Assembly: GCF_000300515.1 (NCBI RefSeq)
Contig: NZ_AMSI01000003.1
Location: forward strand, 124,001-188,000
Direction of reading: 5' to 3'
DNA length: 64,000 nucleotides
From: Nitratireductor indicus C115
GTDB taxonomy: Bacteria > Pseudomonadota > Alphaproteobacteria > Rhizobiales > Rhizobiaceae
The notes beneath the pieces were generated by a model that worked only from the letters and a program-made list of their open reading frames with translations, did no database searches and was not told the DNA's origin. Below, piece by piece: positions 7,331-18,031 of the stretch. Numbering within the stretch: position 1 is the stretch's first letter; each line of letters starts with the position of its first letter. Position numbers and translations under genes: made by a program.

Positions 7331-8358
7331 GCCGTCTCCTTCTGGGTATTTGGCTGGGTGTCTGCCGCAAGATCGGCCCCGGCCAGCAATATGCGCCGAT
7401 CACGAGCGAGCCAGAGCTTGACCGTAAGGCCCTTCCCGGCATCGCCCTGAGGCGCGAATTCAAGGGTATTTTCAAGATCGAGTTCCGCCTCCTCCAGCCA
7501 TTCCCCAATCTGGCTGTCGGCAATGCCAAGGCGCATATGGGCATGCTCCTCACGCAGGAATTCCAGTTCATGCGGCGCGAAATCGACAACCGCCAGCCGC
7601 CCACCCGGCCGCAACAGCCGCGCAGCCTCACGGATCGCGACGCCCGGCCGGTCAAGATAATGCAGCACCTGATGAATGGTCACCAGATCATGCGCGTCGC
7701 GCTCCACGGGCGGAGCGGTGATGTCACCGAGGCGCACCTGCGCATGGGTAACCCCTGAACGGTCGAGATTGGCCCGCGCCACCGCGAGCATTTCCCGCGA
7801 AAGATCGATACCTATGGCGCGCTGGTAGAGCGGTGCGAAAATCTCCAGAAGCCGCCCCGTGCCCGTGCCCAGGTCCACCATGGACTGAAACGGTCTGTCG
7901 CCGACAAGCTTGCGAAGCCCTTCCTCCACGGCCTTGTCCGGCACATGCAGTGAGCGGATTTCATCCCAGCTTGCTGCGTTGAGGGAGAAATATTCCGCGG
8001 CCCGTTCCTCGCGGCGGTGCTTGATGGCCGCCAGCCGCTCGAAATCCCGGTCGATCACCGGATCGGCCCGGTCGAGCCGCGCCACGACACCATCCACGAA
8101 TTCCCGCGCCGCATCAGCATCCGAAAGCCGGAAATAGGCCCACGACCCTTCCTGATAGCGCGCGATCAGATCGGCTTCGAGAAGAAGCTTGAGATGGCGC
8201 GAAACACGCGGCTGCGACTGGCTCAGAATCTCGGTCAGGTCCGTCACCGTCAGGTCGCCCTGCGCAAGCAGCACGAGAATGCGCAGCCGGCTCGTCTCGG
8301 CCACCGCCTTCAAAGTATCGACCATATGGTCGAGATGAATTGCCGGGCGCGTCAGCAT
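7327..8358 (-). CDS. ArsR-family regulator fused to SAM-dependent methyltransferase
   Basis: Residues about 10-85 form an ArsR winged helix (recognition helix near 45-62, S-Q-S-Q-P-R-V-S-R-H-L-K-L-L). Residues about 130-280 form a class I methyltransferase with motif I V-D-L-G-T-G-T-G at 161-168 and I-D-L-S as motif II. No As-binding cysteine pair is present. In alphaproteobacteria this fusion sits upstream of metF, as here, and ArsR regulators of the SAM/SAH cycle (SahR type) are known in Proteobacteria; that it senses SAH or SAM is inference. Start ATG 8358 was preferred over 8367 because AGGAG lies about 9 bases before 8358 but touches 8367. The palindrome at 8377-8398 is its likely operator. 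Confidence 0.85.
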   Translation of the reverse strand: MLTRPAIHLDHMVDTLKAVAETSRLRILVLLAQGDLTVTDLTEILSQSQPRVSRHLKLLLEADLIARYQEGSWAYFRLSDADAAREFVDGVVARLDRADPVIDRDFERLAAIKHRREERAAEYFSLNAASWDEIRSLHVPDKAVEEGLRKLVGDRPFQSMVDLGTGTGRLLEIFAPLYQRAIGIDLSREMLAVARANLDRSGVTHAQVRLGDITAPPVERDAHDLVTIHQVLHYLDRPGVAIREAARLLRPGGRLAVVDFAPHELEFLREEHAHMRLGIADSQIGEWLEEAELDLENTLEFAPQGDAGKGLTVKLWLARDRRILLAGADLAADTQPNTQKETA

Positions 8359-8376
8359 GCGCAGCATCTCCTAGCA

Positions 8377-8398
8377 GATATAAAGATATGTTTATATC
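8377..8398. promoter_or_regulatory. Perfect palindrome, candidate ArsR-type operator
   Basis: GATATAAA (8377-8384) and TTTATATC (8391-8398) are perfect inverted arms around six bases. It lies 19 bases upstream of the ArsR-methyltransferase start and 76 bases upstream of the DUF2293 gene. Length and AT-rich symmetric arms fit an ArsR-family site and suggest autoregulation of the metF operon. Confidence 0.7.
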
Positions 8399-8473
8399 GT
8401 TCAGACTTGCTTGGCAAGGCTCCACACGCCACTGTGCAAGACAGTCTCCCAAGGGATCGAAAGGCCACAAGAA

Positions 8474-8812
8474 TTGACGAGACGTGCATCCACGGCCAGA
8501 CACCGCGCTGTCGACAAGGCGCTGACGCTTCTGGCGCCGCTGACGCCCTATTCCGACGCCGAAGCGATCCGCGCGCTTGCCGACGACCGGAAGCTGCGCA
8601 CCCTTCCCGCGACCATCGCGGTATGGATTGCGACGGTTTCCCATGTCCGCCATGAGCACACCGAATATGACGAACTGCTGGATGAGGGCTATGATCGCGA
8701 CGCGGCCCGGCATTTTGTGGTGGACCGGATCAACGAGGTGCTGACCCGCTGGCGCGCCACGCGCCTTCTAGACCCCGAGGAAGAATCGCTCGAAAACAAT
8801 CTGGATTCCTGA
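8474..8812 (+). CDS. DUF2293 domain protein
   Basis: A 112-residue protein from TTG 8474 (AAGG 9 bases upstream); an in-frame TTG at 8411 would add 21 residues with no ribosome site. The body matches the DUF2293 pattern as I know it: L-P-A-T-I-A-V-W-I-A-T-V-S-H-V-R-H-E-H-T-x-Y-D-x-L-L then G-Y-D-R-D-A-A-R-H-F-V, ending acidic. Members are small, often in rhizobia, with no established function. It is divergent from the ArsR-methyltransferase gene and could share its operator region. The start is uncertain, the frame is not. Confidence 0.75.
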   Translation: MTRRASTARHRAVDKALTLLAPLTPYSDAEAIRALADDRKLRTLPATIAVWIATVSHVRHEHTEYDELLDEGYDRDAARHFVVDRINEVLTRWRATRLLDPEEESLENNLDS

Positions 8813-8829
8813 CCGCCGGACCGTGCGCC

Positions 8830-9951
8830 CTACATCATGCGCATCAGCGCGCCGCCGATGGAATAGCCCGCCCCGAAAGCGCACAACAGCCCATGCTCGC
8901 CGGGCTTCATGTCCTCATGATTTTCCTTGAGCGCGATGATCGCACCCGCTGCGGCTGTGTTGCCGAGCCTGTCGAGCACCATGGGAGCGCGGTCGTGTCC
9001 TACTTCGGCTCCGAAAGCGAGCTTCAGGATCATCGCGTTCATGCGGGCATTGGCCTGATGCAGCCAGAAGCGGCGCATGGTCTCGGGCGTATGCCCGTGC
9101 TCGGCCAGGAAATCGACGATAAACTGATGCCCGGCAATGGTCACGTCCTTGAAGACCTTGTTGCCGTTTTGCTTGATGAGGTTGCCCTCGATCTCCATGT
9201 AGGACGGGTCTTCCTGCGCAACCCGGCTCAAGAACCCGAAATTGGTGCGGATATTGTTGGAAAACTGTGTCCAGGAACCGGTATCGACAATCTCGAAACG
9301 TCCCGGGCGCTCCTCGGATGCCCCGAGCGCTTCAATGAGCACGGCAACCGAAGCATCGCCGAAGATGAAATGCGTCTGCCGGTCCCGGAAATTGAGATGC
9401 GCCGTGATGAGTTCCGGTGTCACCACCAGCACACGCCGGTGCGCGCCGGCGCGCACCAGATTGGCGGCGACATGCAATCCCGCAAGCGCCGAGGAACAGC
9501 CAAGCCCCATATCGAACCCGGCGCCAACAGCACCAATGGCTTTCTGGATTTCGATTGCGATGGCCGGATAAGGCCTCTGATGATGCGCCGAAGCACAAAT
9601 GACGAGGTCGACGTCACGGGCCGAAACGCCGGCGTGATCGAGCGCTTTCTTTGCCGCCGCAACGCCGAACTCCGCCATGACGGAAAGGTCGTCATCGGCT
9701 CTTGCAGGAATTCTCGGAGCCATGCGTGAAGGATCGAGAATCCCCTCGCGCTCATAAACATGCCGCCGTTTGATGCCGGAGGCATGTTCGATAAAGCCCG
9801 CATCGGACTTTGCAAGAGCCGGCAGACCCTTTTCCGCCCGCTTCGGATTCTCCGCATCCACCCAGCTGTTGAAGCTCTCGACAAGCTCTTCATTGGAGAT
9901 GGAGGCTTCGGGAATTTCCACACCGATCCCGCTCACGCAGACCCGTGTCAT
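8830..9951 (-). CDS. Beta-ketoacyl-ACP synthase III family protein
   Basis: A 373-residue thiolase-fold enzyme with a complete Cys-His-Asn triad: Cys152 in G-L-G-C-S-S-A, His298 in W-L-H-Q-A-N, Asn331 in L-G-N-T-A-A-A-G. KAS III enzymes start or extend acyl chains from an acyl-CoA and malonyl-ACP. The insertions between residues 30 and 95 and the degree of divergence from FabH suggest a specialised paralogue (chain starter for a lipid or secondary product) rather than housekeeping FabH, whose plsX/himA neighbours are missing. ATG 9951 was chosen (AGGGG about 10 bases upstream); a longer frame to 10026 lacks a ribosome site. It stands alone as a transcription unit. Confidence 0.85.
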   Translation of the reverse strand: MTRVCVSGIGVEIPEASISNEELVESFNSWVDAENPKRAEKGLPALAKSDAGFIEHASGIKRRHVYEREGILDPSRMAPRIPARADDDLSVMAEFGVAAAKKALDHAGVSARDVDLVICASAHHQRPYPAIAIEIQKAIGAVGAGFDMGLGCSSALAGLHVAANLVRAGAHRRVLVVTPELITAHLNFRDRQTHFIFGDASVAVLIEALGASEERPGRFEIVDTGSWTQFSNNIRTNFGFLSRVAQEDPSYMEIEGNLIKQNGNKVFKDVTIAGHQFIVDFLAEHGHTPETMRRFWLHQANARMNAMILKLAFGAEVGHDRAPMVLDRLGNTAAAGAIIALKENHEDMKPGEHGLLCAFGAGYSIGGALMRMM

Positions 9952-10171
9952 CGCATTGGAACCCCTGAGATTGAAATTCCGGTTCGCGATTTCGGAAGCA
10001 CCCTGCTCGCTGGTACGCCGTAGCATGATCCCTGCCCGTGTTTGCCCTCAATGCGGATTTACGCCAGGGGGAGACAGAGTCAAGGTGACACAGGCTCCCC
10101 GCTCATCACGGCCTGAGACTAGCCGTAACACCCTAAGAGAATGCCAATGGGGCGGAATGGAGGCGCAAAGG

Positions 10172-10222
10172 AAAAGGCCGATCTTCCCCAACGCCTTGCA
10201 ACGCGGGGAAAAACGGCCCTTT
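10172..10222 (-). terminator. Long hairpin terminator after ettA
   Basis: AAAGGCCG (10174-10181) pairs with CGGCCcTTT (10214-10222) and an inner CCCC/GGGG pair closes the stem. On the minus strand it follows the ettA stop codon by 15 bases and ends in a short T-run. Confidence 0.6.
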
Positions 10223-10236
10223 CGGAAGTGTCCTGG

Positions 10237-11886
<1,650 letters not shown>

Positions 11887-12054
11887 TTGGCTCGTCGCGC
11901 TCCGTATCAGGTCGAATCGGGATCAGGTCTGAGTGGCGTCGTGGCGAATTGGGGACCCGACGCGCCCGCGTATGTAGGCCAAAGAGAGCAGCGGGGCAAT
12001 GCATGCCAGTAGAGGATGCCAATGGGCATAGCAGGAGGGGATGGTGGAGGCTCG

Positions 12055-13011
12055 ATGACGTTCGACGGTGAAATGCGGCTGACCAGTCCGAGCGGCGCCG
12101 ATCTGAGGCTCCTCAGGAAAACGGCTCAGGGCCCCGCGCGGGCGATCGTGCAGGTCAACCACGGGCTTTCCGAACATGCCGGGCGTTACGCCCGGCTTTC
12201 GACTTTTCTCTCCGCACACGGTTTCCACGTTCTCGCCCACGATCACCGCGGCCATGGCGGTACGAAGGCTCAGGGCGCTCCCCTCGGCCATTTCGGCCCG
12301 GGTGCAAATGCAGACACTATCCTTGCCGATGTCGGAGCTGTGCATGATCACATCGCAAGCATTTGGCCCGGCCTTCCCGTTTTCGTGTTCGGTCACTCCA
12401 TGGGCGGCATGATCGCCCTCACCTATGCATTGCGCCATTCACGCCGCATTGCCGGAGTGGCCTCCTGGAATGCGCCCTTCGCCACACGCCTGGAAGCCCT
12501 CGCCGGCAAGGCTGTTCTCGCGGTCGAGCGTTTCCGGCTTGGCTCTGACGTTCCCTCCCGCCTTGTTCCCAGGCTTACTTTCGGAAGCTGGGCACGCGCA
12601 TTTCCGCAGCGCCGTACGGAATTCGACTGGCTGTCGCGCGTCCCCGAGGAAGTGGACCGCTATGTCCGGGATCCGCTTTGCGGGTTCGATGTGTCCATCG
12701 GCGTCTGGACTGTGCTCTTCGAGCTCAGCCTGATCGCCGCCAGCCGCAACGAATACAATGCAGCCCGCAAGGATCTGCCCCTGCATCTGGTTGGCGGCGG
12801 GGCCGACCCGTCGACCGGCGGCGGCAGAATCGTGCAGCGCACTGCCGATATTCTGAAGCGAAACGGCTTTGGCGATGTCACGATCAGGCTTTATCCGCTG
12901 GCCCGCCATGAAACCCTGAACGAACCCGAAGCCGATGAGGCCATGCGCGACCTTCTGAGCTGGATCGAAGGAAACTTGGATCGAAAAAATCATCAATTGA
13001 TGCGGAAATAA
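12055..13011 (+). CDS. Alpha/beta hydrolase, monoacylglycerol-lipase-like (Hydrolase_4)
   Basis: A 318-residue cytoplasmic hydrolase. It has the oxyanion motif N-H-G-L-S-E-H (35-41), A-H-D-H-R-G-H-G (61-68), nucleophile elbow G-H-S-M-G-G with Ser115, and a late A-R-H-E-T-L-N-E with the catalytic His; an Asp in G-G-G-A-D-P would complete the triad. The pattern is that of lysophospholipase/monoacylglycerol lipase PldB-type enzymes. ATG 12055 has GGTGGAGG just upstream (spacing 4); an in-frame ATG at 12016 is possible but would add a glycine-rich segment of no known use. It lies 79 bases before the CoA-transferase gene. Confidence 0.85.
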   Translation: MTFDGEMRLTSPSGADLRLLRKTAQGPARAIVQVNHGLSEHAGRYARLSTFLSAHGFHVLAHDHRGHGGTKAQGAPLGHFGPGANADTILADVGAVHDHIASIWPGLPVFVFGHSMGGMIALTYALRHSRRIAGVASWNAPFATRLEALAGKAVLAVERFRLGSDVPSRLVPRLTFGSWARAFPQRRTEFDWLSRVPEEVDRYVRDPLCGFDVSIGVWTVLFELSLIAASRNEYNAARKDLPLHLVGGGADPSTGGGRIVQRTADILKRNGFGDVTIRLYPLARHETLNEPEADEAMRDLLSWIEGNLDRKNHQLMRK

Positions 13012-13090
13012 TGCAGTCTCCTCGTCTGGTCGCCCCAAGGGAGCTTTGCTACTCAGGAAGCGCATTTCTTCAGAAGGGCCGTGGAGGATC

Positions 13091-14266
13091 ATGGCAAACC
13101 CACCCTTGAAAGGCGTTCGCGTCATCGAACTCGCGCGCATTCTCGCAGGCCCCTGGGCGGGCCAGCTTCTTACCGACCTCGGCGCCGATGTCATCAAGGT
13201 GGAAAATCCCAATGGCGGCGATGATACCCGCAAATGGGGTCCCCCCTTTGTGATGGGCGAGGATGGCGAAAACCTTTCCGCCGCCTATTATCACGCCTGC
13301 AACCGGGGAAAGCGCTCCGTAGCGCTGGATTTCTCCAACCCTGAGGATACCGCAAAGCTCAGGAAGCTGATTGCCACGGCCGACGTGGTCATCGAGAATT
13401 TCAAGCTGGACGGGTTGAAAAAATACGGCCTCGATTACGAGAGCCTGAAGGCAATCAATCCGCGTCTCGTCTATTGTTCCATCACAGGCTTCGGCCAGAC
13501 CGGCCCCTATGCGCCGCGCGCCGGCTATGATTTCATCATCCAGGGCATGTCGGGCCTGATGTCGATTACCGGTGCACCGGGTGGCGAGCCACAGAAGGTC
13601 GGCGTCGCGGTCAGCGACATCTTCACCGGGCTCTATTCGGTGATCTCCATTCAGGCCGCGCTGCGCCATGCCGAGGCCACCGGCGAAGGCCAGCATATCG
13701 ACATGGCGCTGTTCGACGCGCAGATCTCGGTGCTCGCCAACCAGAACCTCAACTATCTCGTTTCGGGCAATTCGCCGGTGCAGATGGGCAATGCCCACAT
13801 GAACATCGCACCCTATGAGGTGCTGCCGGTGCGCGATGGCCACATCATCCTCGCGGTCGGCAATGATGGCCAGTTCCAGCGCTTTTGCACCATTGTCGGG
13901 CTGGACGAGTTGCCCGGCGATGCGCGCTTCGCTACCAATCCGGCACGTGTTGAAAACCGCGTCGCGCTGCGGGAAGCGGTCGTGGCGAGGCTTGCCGAAT
14001 GGGACAAGGCCCCGCTTCTGGAAAAGCTCGATGCGAACGCCGTCCCCGCGAGCCCGATAAACACCATCGGAGAAATGTTCGACGATCCGCAGACCATCGC
14101 ACGCGGCATGCGCATGGAACTGGACGATGGGCACGGCAACATGCTGCCCTCGGTCCGTGCTCCCATGCTGATGTCGGCGACACCACCGGTCTACGGAAGA
14201 CCGAGCCCGAGGCTCGGCGAACATACGGCGGAAATCCTGAGCGAAATCGGAGAAGGCGAAGAATGA
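13091..14266 (+). CDS. CaiB/BaiF family (class III) CoA-transferase
   Basis: A 391-residue enzyme that moves CoA between carboxylic acids. Family features: G-V-R-V-I-E-L-A-R-I-L-A-G-P at 8-21, G-A-D-V-I-K-V-E at 31-38, N-F-K...L-G-L-Y-like segment at 103-114, S-I-T-G-F-G-Q-T-G-P-Y at 130-140, Y-D-F-I-I-Q-G at 146-152, and the probable acyl-anhydride-forming Asp176 in V-S-D-I-F-T-G. GGAGG precedes ATG 13091. Its last codon overlaps the next start (ATGA at 14263-14266), so the CoA-transferase and the ThDP enzyme are made together. That pairing recalls formyl-CoA transferase with oxalyl-CoA decarboxylase, but neither sequence is close enough to name oxalate as substrate. Confidence 0.9.
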   Translation: MANPPLKGVRVIELARILAGPWAGQLLTDLGADVIKVENPNGGDDTRKWGPPFVMGEDGENLSAAYYHACNRGKRSVALDFSNPEDTAKLRKLIATADVVIENFKLDGLKKYGLDYESLKAINPRLVYCSITGFGQTGPYAPRAGYDFIIQGMSGLMSITGAPGGEPQKVGVAVSDIFTGLYSVISIQAALRHAEATGEGQHIDMALFDAQISVLANQNLNYLVSGNSPVQMGNAHMNIAPYEVLPVRDGHIILAVGNDGQFQRFCTIVGLDELPGDARFATNPARVENRVALREAVVARLAEWDKAPLLEKLDANAVPASPINTIGEMFDDPQTIARGMRMELDDGHGNMLPSVRAPMLMSATPPVYGRPSPRLGEHTAEILSEIGEGEE

Positions 14267-15912
14267 AAACCGGCGGCCAGCTCATTGTCGATTGCCTTGA
14301 GGCCAATGGCGTCGACCGCGTCTTCAGCGTTCCCGGCGAAAGCTATCTCGCCGTCCTTGATGCGCTTCACGATTCCAACATCCGCAACATCGTATGCCGC
14401 CAGGAAGGCGGCGCGGCCATGATGGCCGATTGTCACGGACGGCTCACCGGCAAACCCGGCATCTGTTTCGTAACGCGCGGCCCCGGTGCCACCAATGCCT
14501 CGCCCGGCATCCACATTGCCATGCAGGATTCGATCCCGATGATCCTTTTCATCGGACAGATCGCAAGTCATGCGCGCGAACGCGAGGCCTTTCAGGAAGT
14601 CGATTACCGCGCCTTCTTCGGCCCAATCGCCAAATGGGCGACCGAGATCGAGGATGCGAGCCGCATACCCGAAATCCTCACCCGCGCCTTTTCCGTTGCC
14701 ACGTCGGGGCGCCCCGGCCCCGTTGTCATCGCGCTTCCCGAGGACATGCTGACGAGTGTGGTGGAAGCCCCGGAAGCGCAAGCCTGGACCCCGGTCGAGA
14801 CGGAACCGGGCGCTGCCCAGATGGACGAGCTTGCCGCTCTCCTGAAAAGCGCCGAGCGCCCCTTTGTCATCCTGGGCGGAACGCGCTGGGATGAAGCCTC
14901 GGTCACCGCCATCCAGAAGGCGGCGGAAGCCTGGGCGCTGCCCGTCGGCTGCTCCTTCCGGCGACAGATGCTCTTCGATCACCTGCACCCATCCTATGCC
15001 GGCGATGTGGGCATCGGCCCCAACCCGAAGCTCGCGGCCGCGATCAAGGGTGCCGATCTGGTTCTACTCGTCGGCGGCCGTTTCGGCGAAATGCCGTCCT
15101 CCGACTACACGCTTCTGAAAAGCCCCTATCCGGACCAGAAGCTCGTTCATGTCCATTCTGATGCCGGCGAACTTGGTCGCGTATACCGCCCCACCCTTGC
15201 CATCAACGCCTCCAGCGCAGCCTTCGCCAAGGCCTTCGCATCGCTGCCGGCGGCCAGCAACAAGCCTTGGGCGGATGAGACCAGGCAACTCCACCAGTCT
15301 TATCTCGACTGGTCGACACCGCCCGAAAAGGGACCCGGCGCCGTGCAGATGGGGCCGATCATGGCCTATCTGGAAAAGATGTTGCCCGAAGACGCGATCC
15401 TGACGAATGGCGCAGGCAATTACGCCACATGGGTTCACCGCTTCCATCGCTTCCGCCGCTTCGCAACGCAGGGCGCGCCGACGTCCGGTTCCATGGGCTA
15501 TGGCACGCCAGCCGCAGTTGCGGCCAAGGCGCTGTTTCCCGAGCGGGAGGTGATCGCCTTTGCGGGCGACGGCTGCTTCATGATGAACGGTCAGGAGTTC
15601 GCCACCGCCGTTCAGGAGAACCTGCCGATCATCGTGATCGTGGTCAACAACGGCATTTTCGGCACGATCCGCATGCATCAGGAGCGCGAATATCCCGGCC
15701 GGGTTTCAGGCACAGATATCCGCAATCCCGACTTCGCCGCCCTCGCCCTTGCCTATGGCGGCCATGGCGAACGTGTGGAAGCGACCGCCGAATTCGCCCC
15801 GGCCTTCGAGCGAGCCCGCGCCAGCGGCAAGCCCGCCCTGATCGAGATCCGGCTCGACCCCGAAGCGATCACGCCCACCCGTACCCTGACCGACATTCGC
15901 GAAAAACGGTAG
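14263..15912 (+). CDS. ThDP-dependent enzyme, acetolactate synthase-like
   Basis: A 549-residue three-domain thiamin-diphosphate enzyme. N-terminal PYR domain with the activating glutamate Glu48 in C-R-Q-E-G-G-A-A; central domain about 190-330; C-terminal PP domain with the G-D-G...N-N ThDP/Mg motif beginning A-G-D-G-C-F-M-M-N. It resembles the catalytic subunit of acetolactate synthase and the sulfoacetaldehyde/oxalyl-CoA group. No small regulatory subunit gene is nearby, so it is unlikely to be the biosynthetic IlvB. Translational coupling to a CoA-transferase (4-base overlap) suggests it acts on a 2-oxo or 2-hydroxyacyl-CoA compound, or on an acid the transferase activates; this is inference. 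Confidence 0.88.
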   Translation: MKTGGQLIVDCLEANGVDRVFSVPGESYLAVLDALHDSNIRNIVCRQEGGAAMMADCHGRLTGKPGICFVTRGPGATNASPGIHIAMQDSIPMILFIGQIASHAREREAFQEVDYRAFFGPIAKWATEIEDASRIPEILTRAFSVATSGRPGPVVIALPEDMLTSVVEAPEAQAWTPVETEPGAAQMDELAALLKSAERPFVILGGTRWDEASVTAIQKAAEAWALPVGCSFRRQMLFDHLHPSYAGDVGIGPNPKLAAAIKGADLVLLVGGRFGEMPSSDYTLLKSPYPDQKLVHVHSDAGELGRVYRPTLAINASSAAFAKAFASLPAASNKPWADETRQLHQSYLDWSTPPEKGPGAVQMGPIMAYLEKMLPEDAILTNGAGNYATWVHRFHRFRRFATQGAPTSGSMGYGTPAAVAAKALFPEREVIAFAGDGCFMMNGQEFATAVQENLPIIVIVVNNGIFGTIRMHQEREYPGRVSGTDIRNPDFAALALAYGGHGERVEATAEFAPAFERARASGKPALIEIRLDPEAITPTRTLTDIREKR

Positions 15913-16041
15913 GAATTCCGCCGCATCCGCCTCCCCTCCATCCTCGCTGCCGGGTCTTGATCCGTATCAAGGCCCGCAGGTAGCGATCGGCGCATTCTTC
16001 CTCTCCTTCAGGCGATCCAGCCATCATGAAAGGAGACTGCC

Positions 16042-16404
16042 ATGATTTCGTGTTTGCAGCTTGTTTCGCGTGCGCTTGCACTACTGGCGTTGCTGTTGTC
16101 TGGCGTTACGACTGCCCTCGCCCAATCGGGTCCGGCTGACCGATATTACCACGGTCCCGGCATGATGTGGGACGGCGGTTATGGCAGCGGGTTCGGGATG
16201 ATTTTCGGCCTGCTCTTCATGCTCATCCTGCTTGCCGCCCTTGTGGTGGCCGTCGTTCTTGTCCTGCGGGCCCTCGGCCTTTTCGGAGCACCGGCCTCAA
16301 CAGACAATAACGACAAGGCTCTCGACATTCTCAAGGAGCGGTTTGCCCGCGGCGAGATCGACGCCGAGGAATTCGACCAGCGCAAGCGCCTTCTGTCGAA
16401 CTGA
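16042..16404 (+). CDS. SHOCT-domain membrane protein
   Basis: A 120-residue protein with a signal-like segment (residues 8-28, ending A-L-A-Q), a Gly/Met/Tyr-rich stretch (about 30-52), one strong transmembrane helix (about 53-76) and a C-terminal SHOCT motif (L-D-I-L-K-E-R-F-A-R-G-E-I-D-A-E-E-F-D-Q-R-K at about 93-114). SHOCT (short C-terminal) domains are found at the ends of many unrelated membrane or phage proteins and probably mediate oligomerisation. AAAGGAG lies 8-9 bases before the ATG. It is flanked by unrelated genes and no function can be given. Confidence 0.85.
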   Translation: MISCLQLVSRALALLALLLSGVTTALAQSGPADRYYHGPGMMWDGGYGSGFGMIFGLLFMLILLAALVVAVVLVLRALGLFGAPASTDNNDKALDILKERFARGEIDAEEFDQRKRLLSN

Positions 16405-16607
16405 CAATTCCAGCCGGGCGCGGACGATCCGGCACATCGGGCTGCGAGAGGCGGGCTCAACCGCCCGCCGCCTGCGCCCGCAATAACGTCGTCGCGCCGC
16501 ATCGGCTTTCGATCCCCATATGAAGCCGTAGAGCCAGCGCCGTCCCCGTTTCCGTTCTGTCAGCTCCGGGCGCCCCTTGCACAAGCGCGCGCAATGCATT
16601 ATCGCTT

Positions 16608-16623
16608 TTGAAATTCATTTGCA
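16608..16623. promoter_or_regulatory. Imperfect palindrome upstream of mntH, Mur/Fur-like
   Basis: TTGAAAT-tc-ATTTGCA is an imperfect inverted repeat 14 bases upstream of the mntH start. Rhizobial mntH genes are repressed by the Fur-like manganese regulator Mur, whose sites are AT-rich with TGCAAAT-type arms; one arm matches well and the other partly. Confidence 0.35.
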
Positions 16624-16636
16624 TTAAAGAGCAACC

Positions 16637-18020
16637 GTGCTCGATCACGTTTCATCAAAGATTTCCTCGGACAAGTCTCCGGAAGGCGGCTGGCGCAACA
16701 GTCGCGGCGATGCTGCGCTTTCGGATGTCCACCGTTCCATCCAGATTCGCCCATCGGCCAGCCGCATTCGCCGCTTCGCCGCCTTTGTCGGCCCCGGCTA
16801 CATGGTGGCGGTGGGCTATATGGACCCCGGCAACTGGGCGACATCCATCGCCGGTGGCTCGAAGTTCGGATATGCGCTGCTTGTCGTGGCGCTCGTGTCC
16901 AACCTGATGGCGGTGATCCTGCAAGCACTCTGCGCGCCGGCTTGCGATCGCCAGCGGCCGCGACCTCGCGCAGGCTTGCCGCGACGCCTATCCCCGCTGG
17001 ACGGCCTATCCGCTATGGCTTCTTGCCGAAACCGCGATCATTGCGACCGATATCGCCGAGGTGGTCGGCACGGCCATCGGCCTCAATCTGATCTTCGGCC
17101 TGCCGCTTGAGATCGGTGTCGTCGTGACTGCGCTCGACGTGTTCCTGATCCTCTACCTGCAGCGCATTGGCTTCCGCTATCTGGAAGCCATGGTTATGGC
17201 GTTGCTGGCTGTCATCACCTTGTGCTTTGCCGTCCAGATCGGCCTTGCCGATCCGCAATGGGGTGCCGTGATCCGCGGCTTCGCGCCGACGACCGACATC
17301 GTCACCGATCCGGACATGCTGTATCTCGCGCTTGGCATTCTCGGCGCGACCGTCATGCCGCACAATCTCTATCTGCACTCGGCCATCGTCCAGACCCGGG
17401 CCTGGGGTTCGAGCGACGCAGAGAAACGCGAAGCATTGCGCTTCGCGACACTGGATTCGACGCTGGCGCTCATGTTCGCCCTGCTTATCAATGCGTCGAT
17501 CCTCATTCTTGCGGCCGCCGTATTTCATTCCACTGGTCGCACCGACGTGACCGACATCGCCGAAGCCCATACACTTCTCGAGCCGCTTCTCGGTTCCGCC
17601 CTCGCCCCCATCCTGTTTGGCATTGCGCTTTTGTGCAGTGGCCTGAATTCGACCGTTACCGCGACACTGGCAGGCCAGGCGGTGATGGAGGGCTTCATCA
17701 ACATGCGCATCAAGCCCTGGCTGCGTCGGCTGGTGACGCGAGCCATCGCCATCGTTCCGGCAGCGATCGCCACCATTTATTATGGCGCAAGCGGCACCGG
17801 GCGCCTTTTGATCCTGACCCAGGTGGTGCTCAGCCTTCAACTCTCCTTCGCGGTGATTCCGCTGGTGCAGTTCACCGCCGACCGGCGCAAGATGGGAAGC
17901 TTGCGTGCCCCCTTATGGCTCATCACAACGGCCGCGCTGATCGCGGCCATCATCGTCGCGCTGAACGTGAAGCTCGTCATCGATTTCGTCTCGTCCGGCT
18001 TCGATATCGGCGTGCTTTAA
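16637..18020 (+). pseudogene. mntH: Nramp-family Mn2+/H+ transporter MntH, split by a one-base frameshift
   Basis: The first part (GTG 16637 to about 16935) reads as Nramp: N-terminal soluble tail, then [18 protein letters not shown] with the metal-binding D-P-G-N motif of helix 1. After Q-A-L-C-A the frame is lost and meets a stop at 17110. Removing one C from GCGCGCCGG (16934-16942) restores a continuous frame ([18 protein letters not shown]) that joins the second part, which carries the helix-6 motif M-P-H-N-L-Y-L-H-S and ends at 18020. The total would be about 460 residues, normal for MntH. Every other position is intact, so this is a recent mutation or a sequencing error in a GC run. An internal ATG at 17061 cannot give a working transporter because helix 1 would be lost. 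Confidence 0.88.
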
Positions 18021-18031
18021 ACGATCGGCCT

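Noticed and set aside
17061-18020. Independent short transporter gene starting at ATG 17061
   Set aside because: It lacks helix 1 with the D-P-G-N metal site and is the downstream part of the frameshifted mntH.
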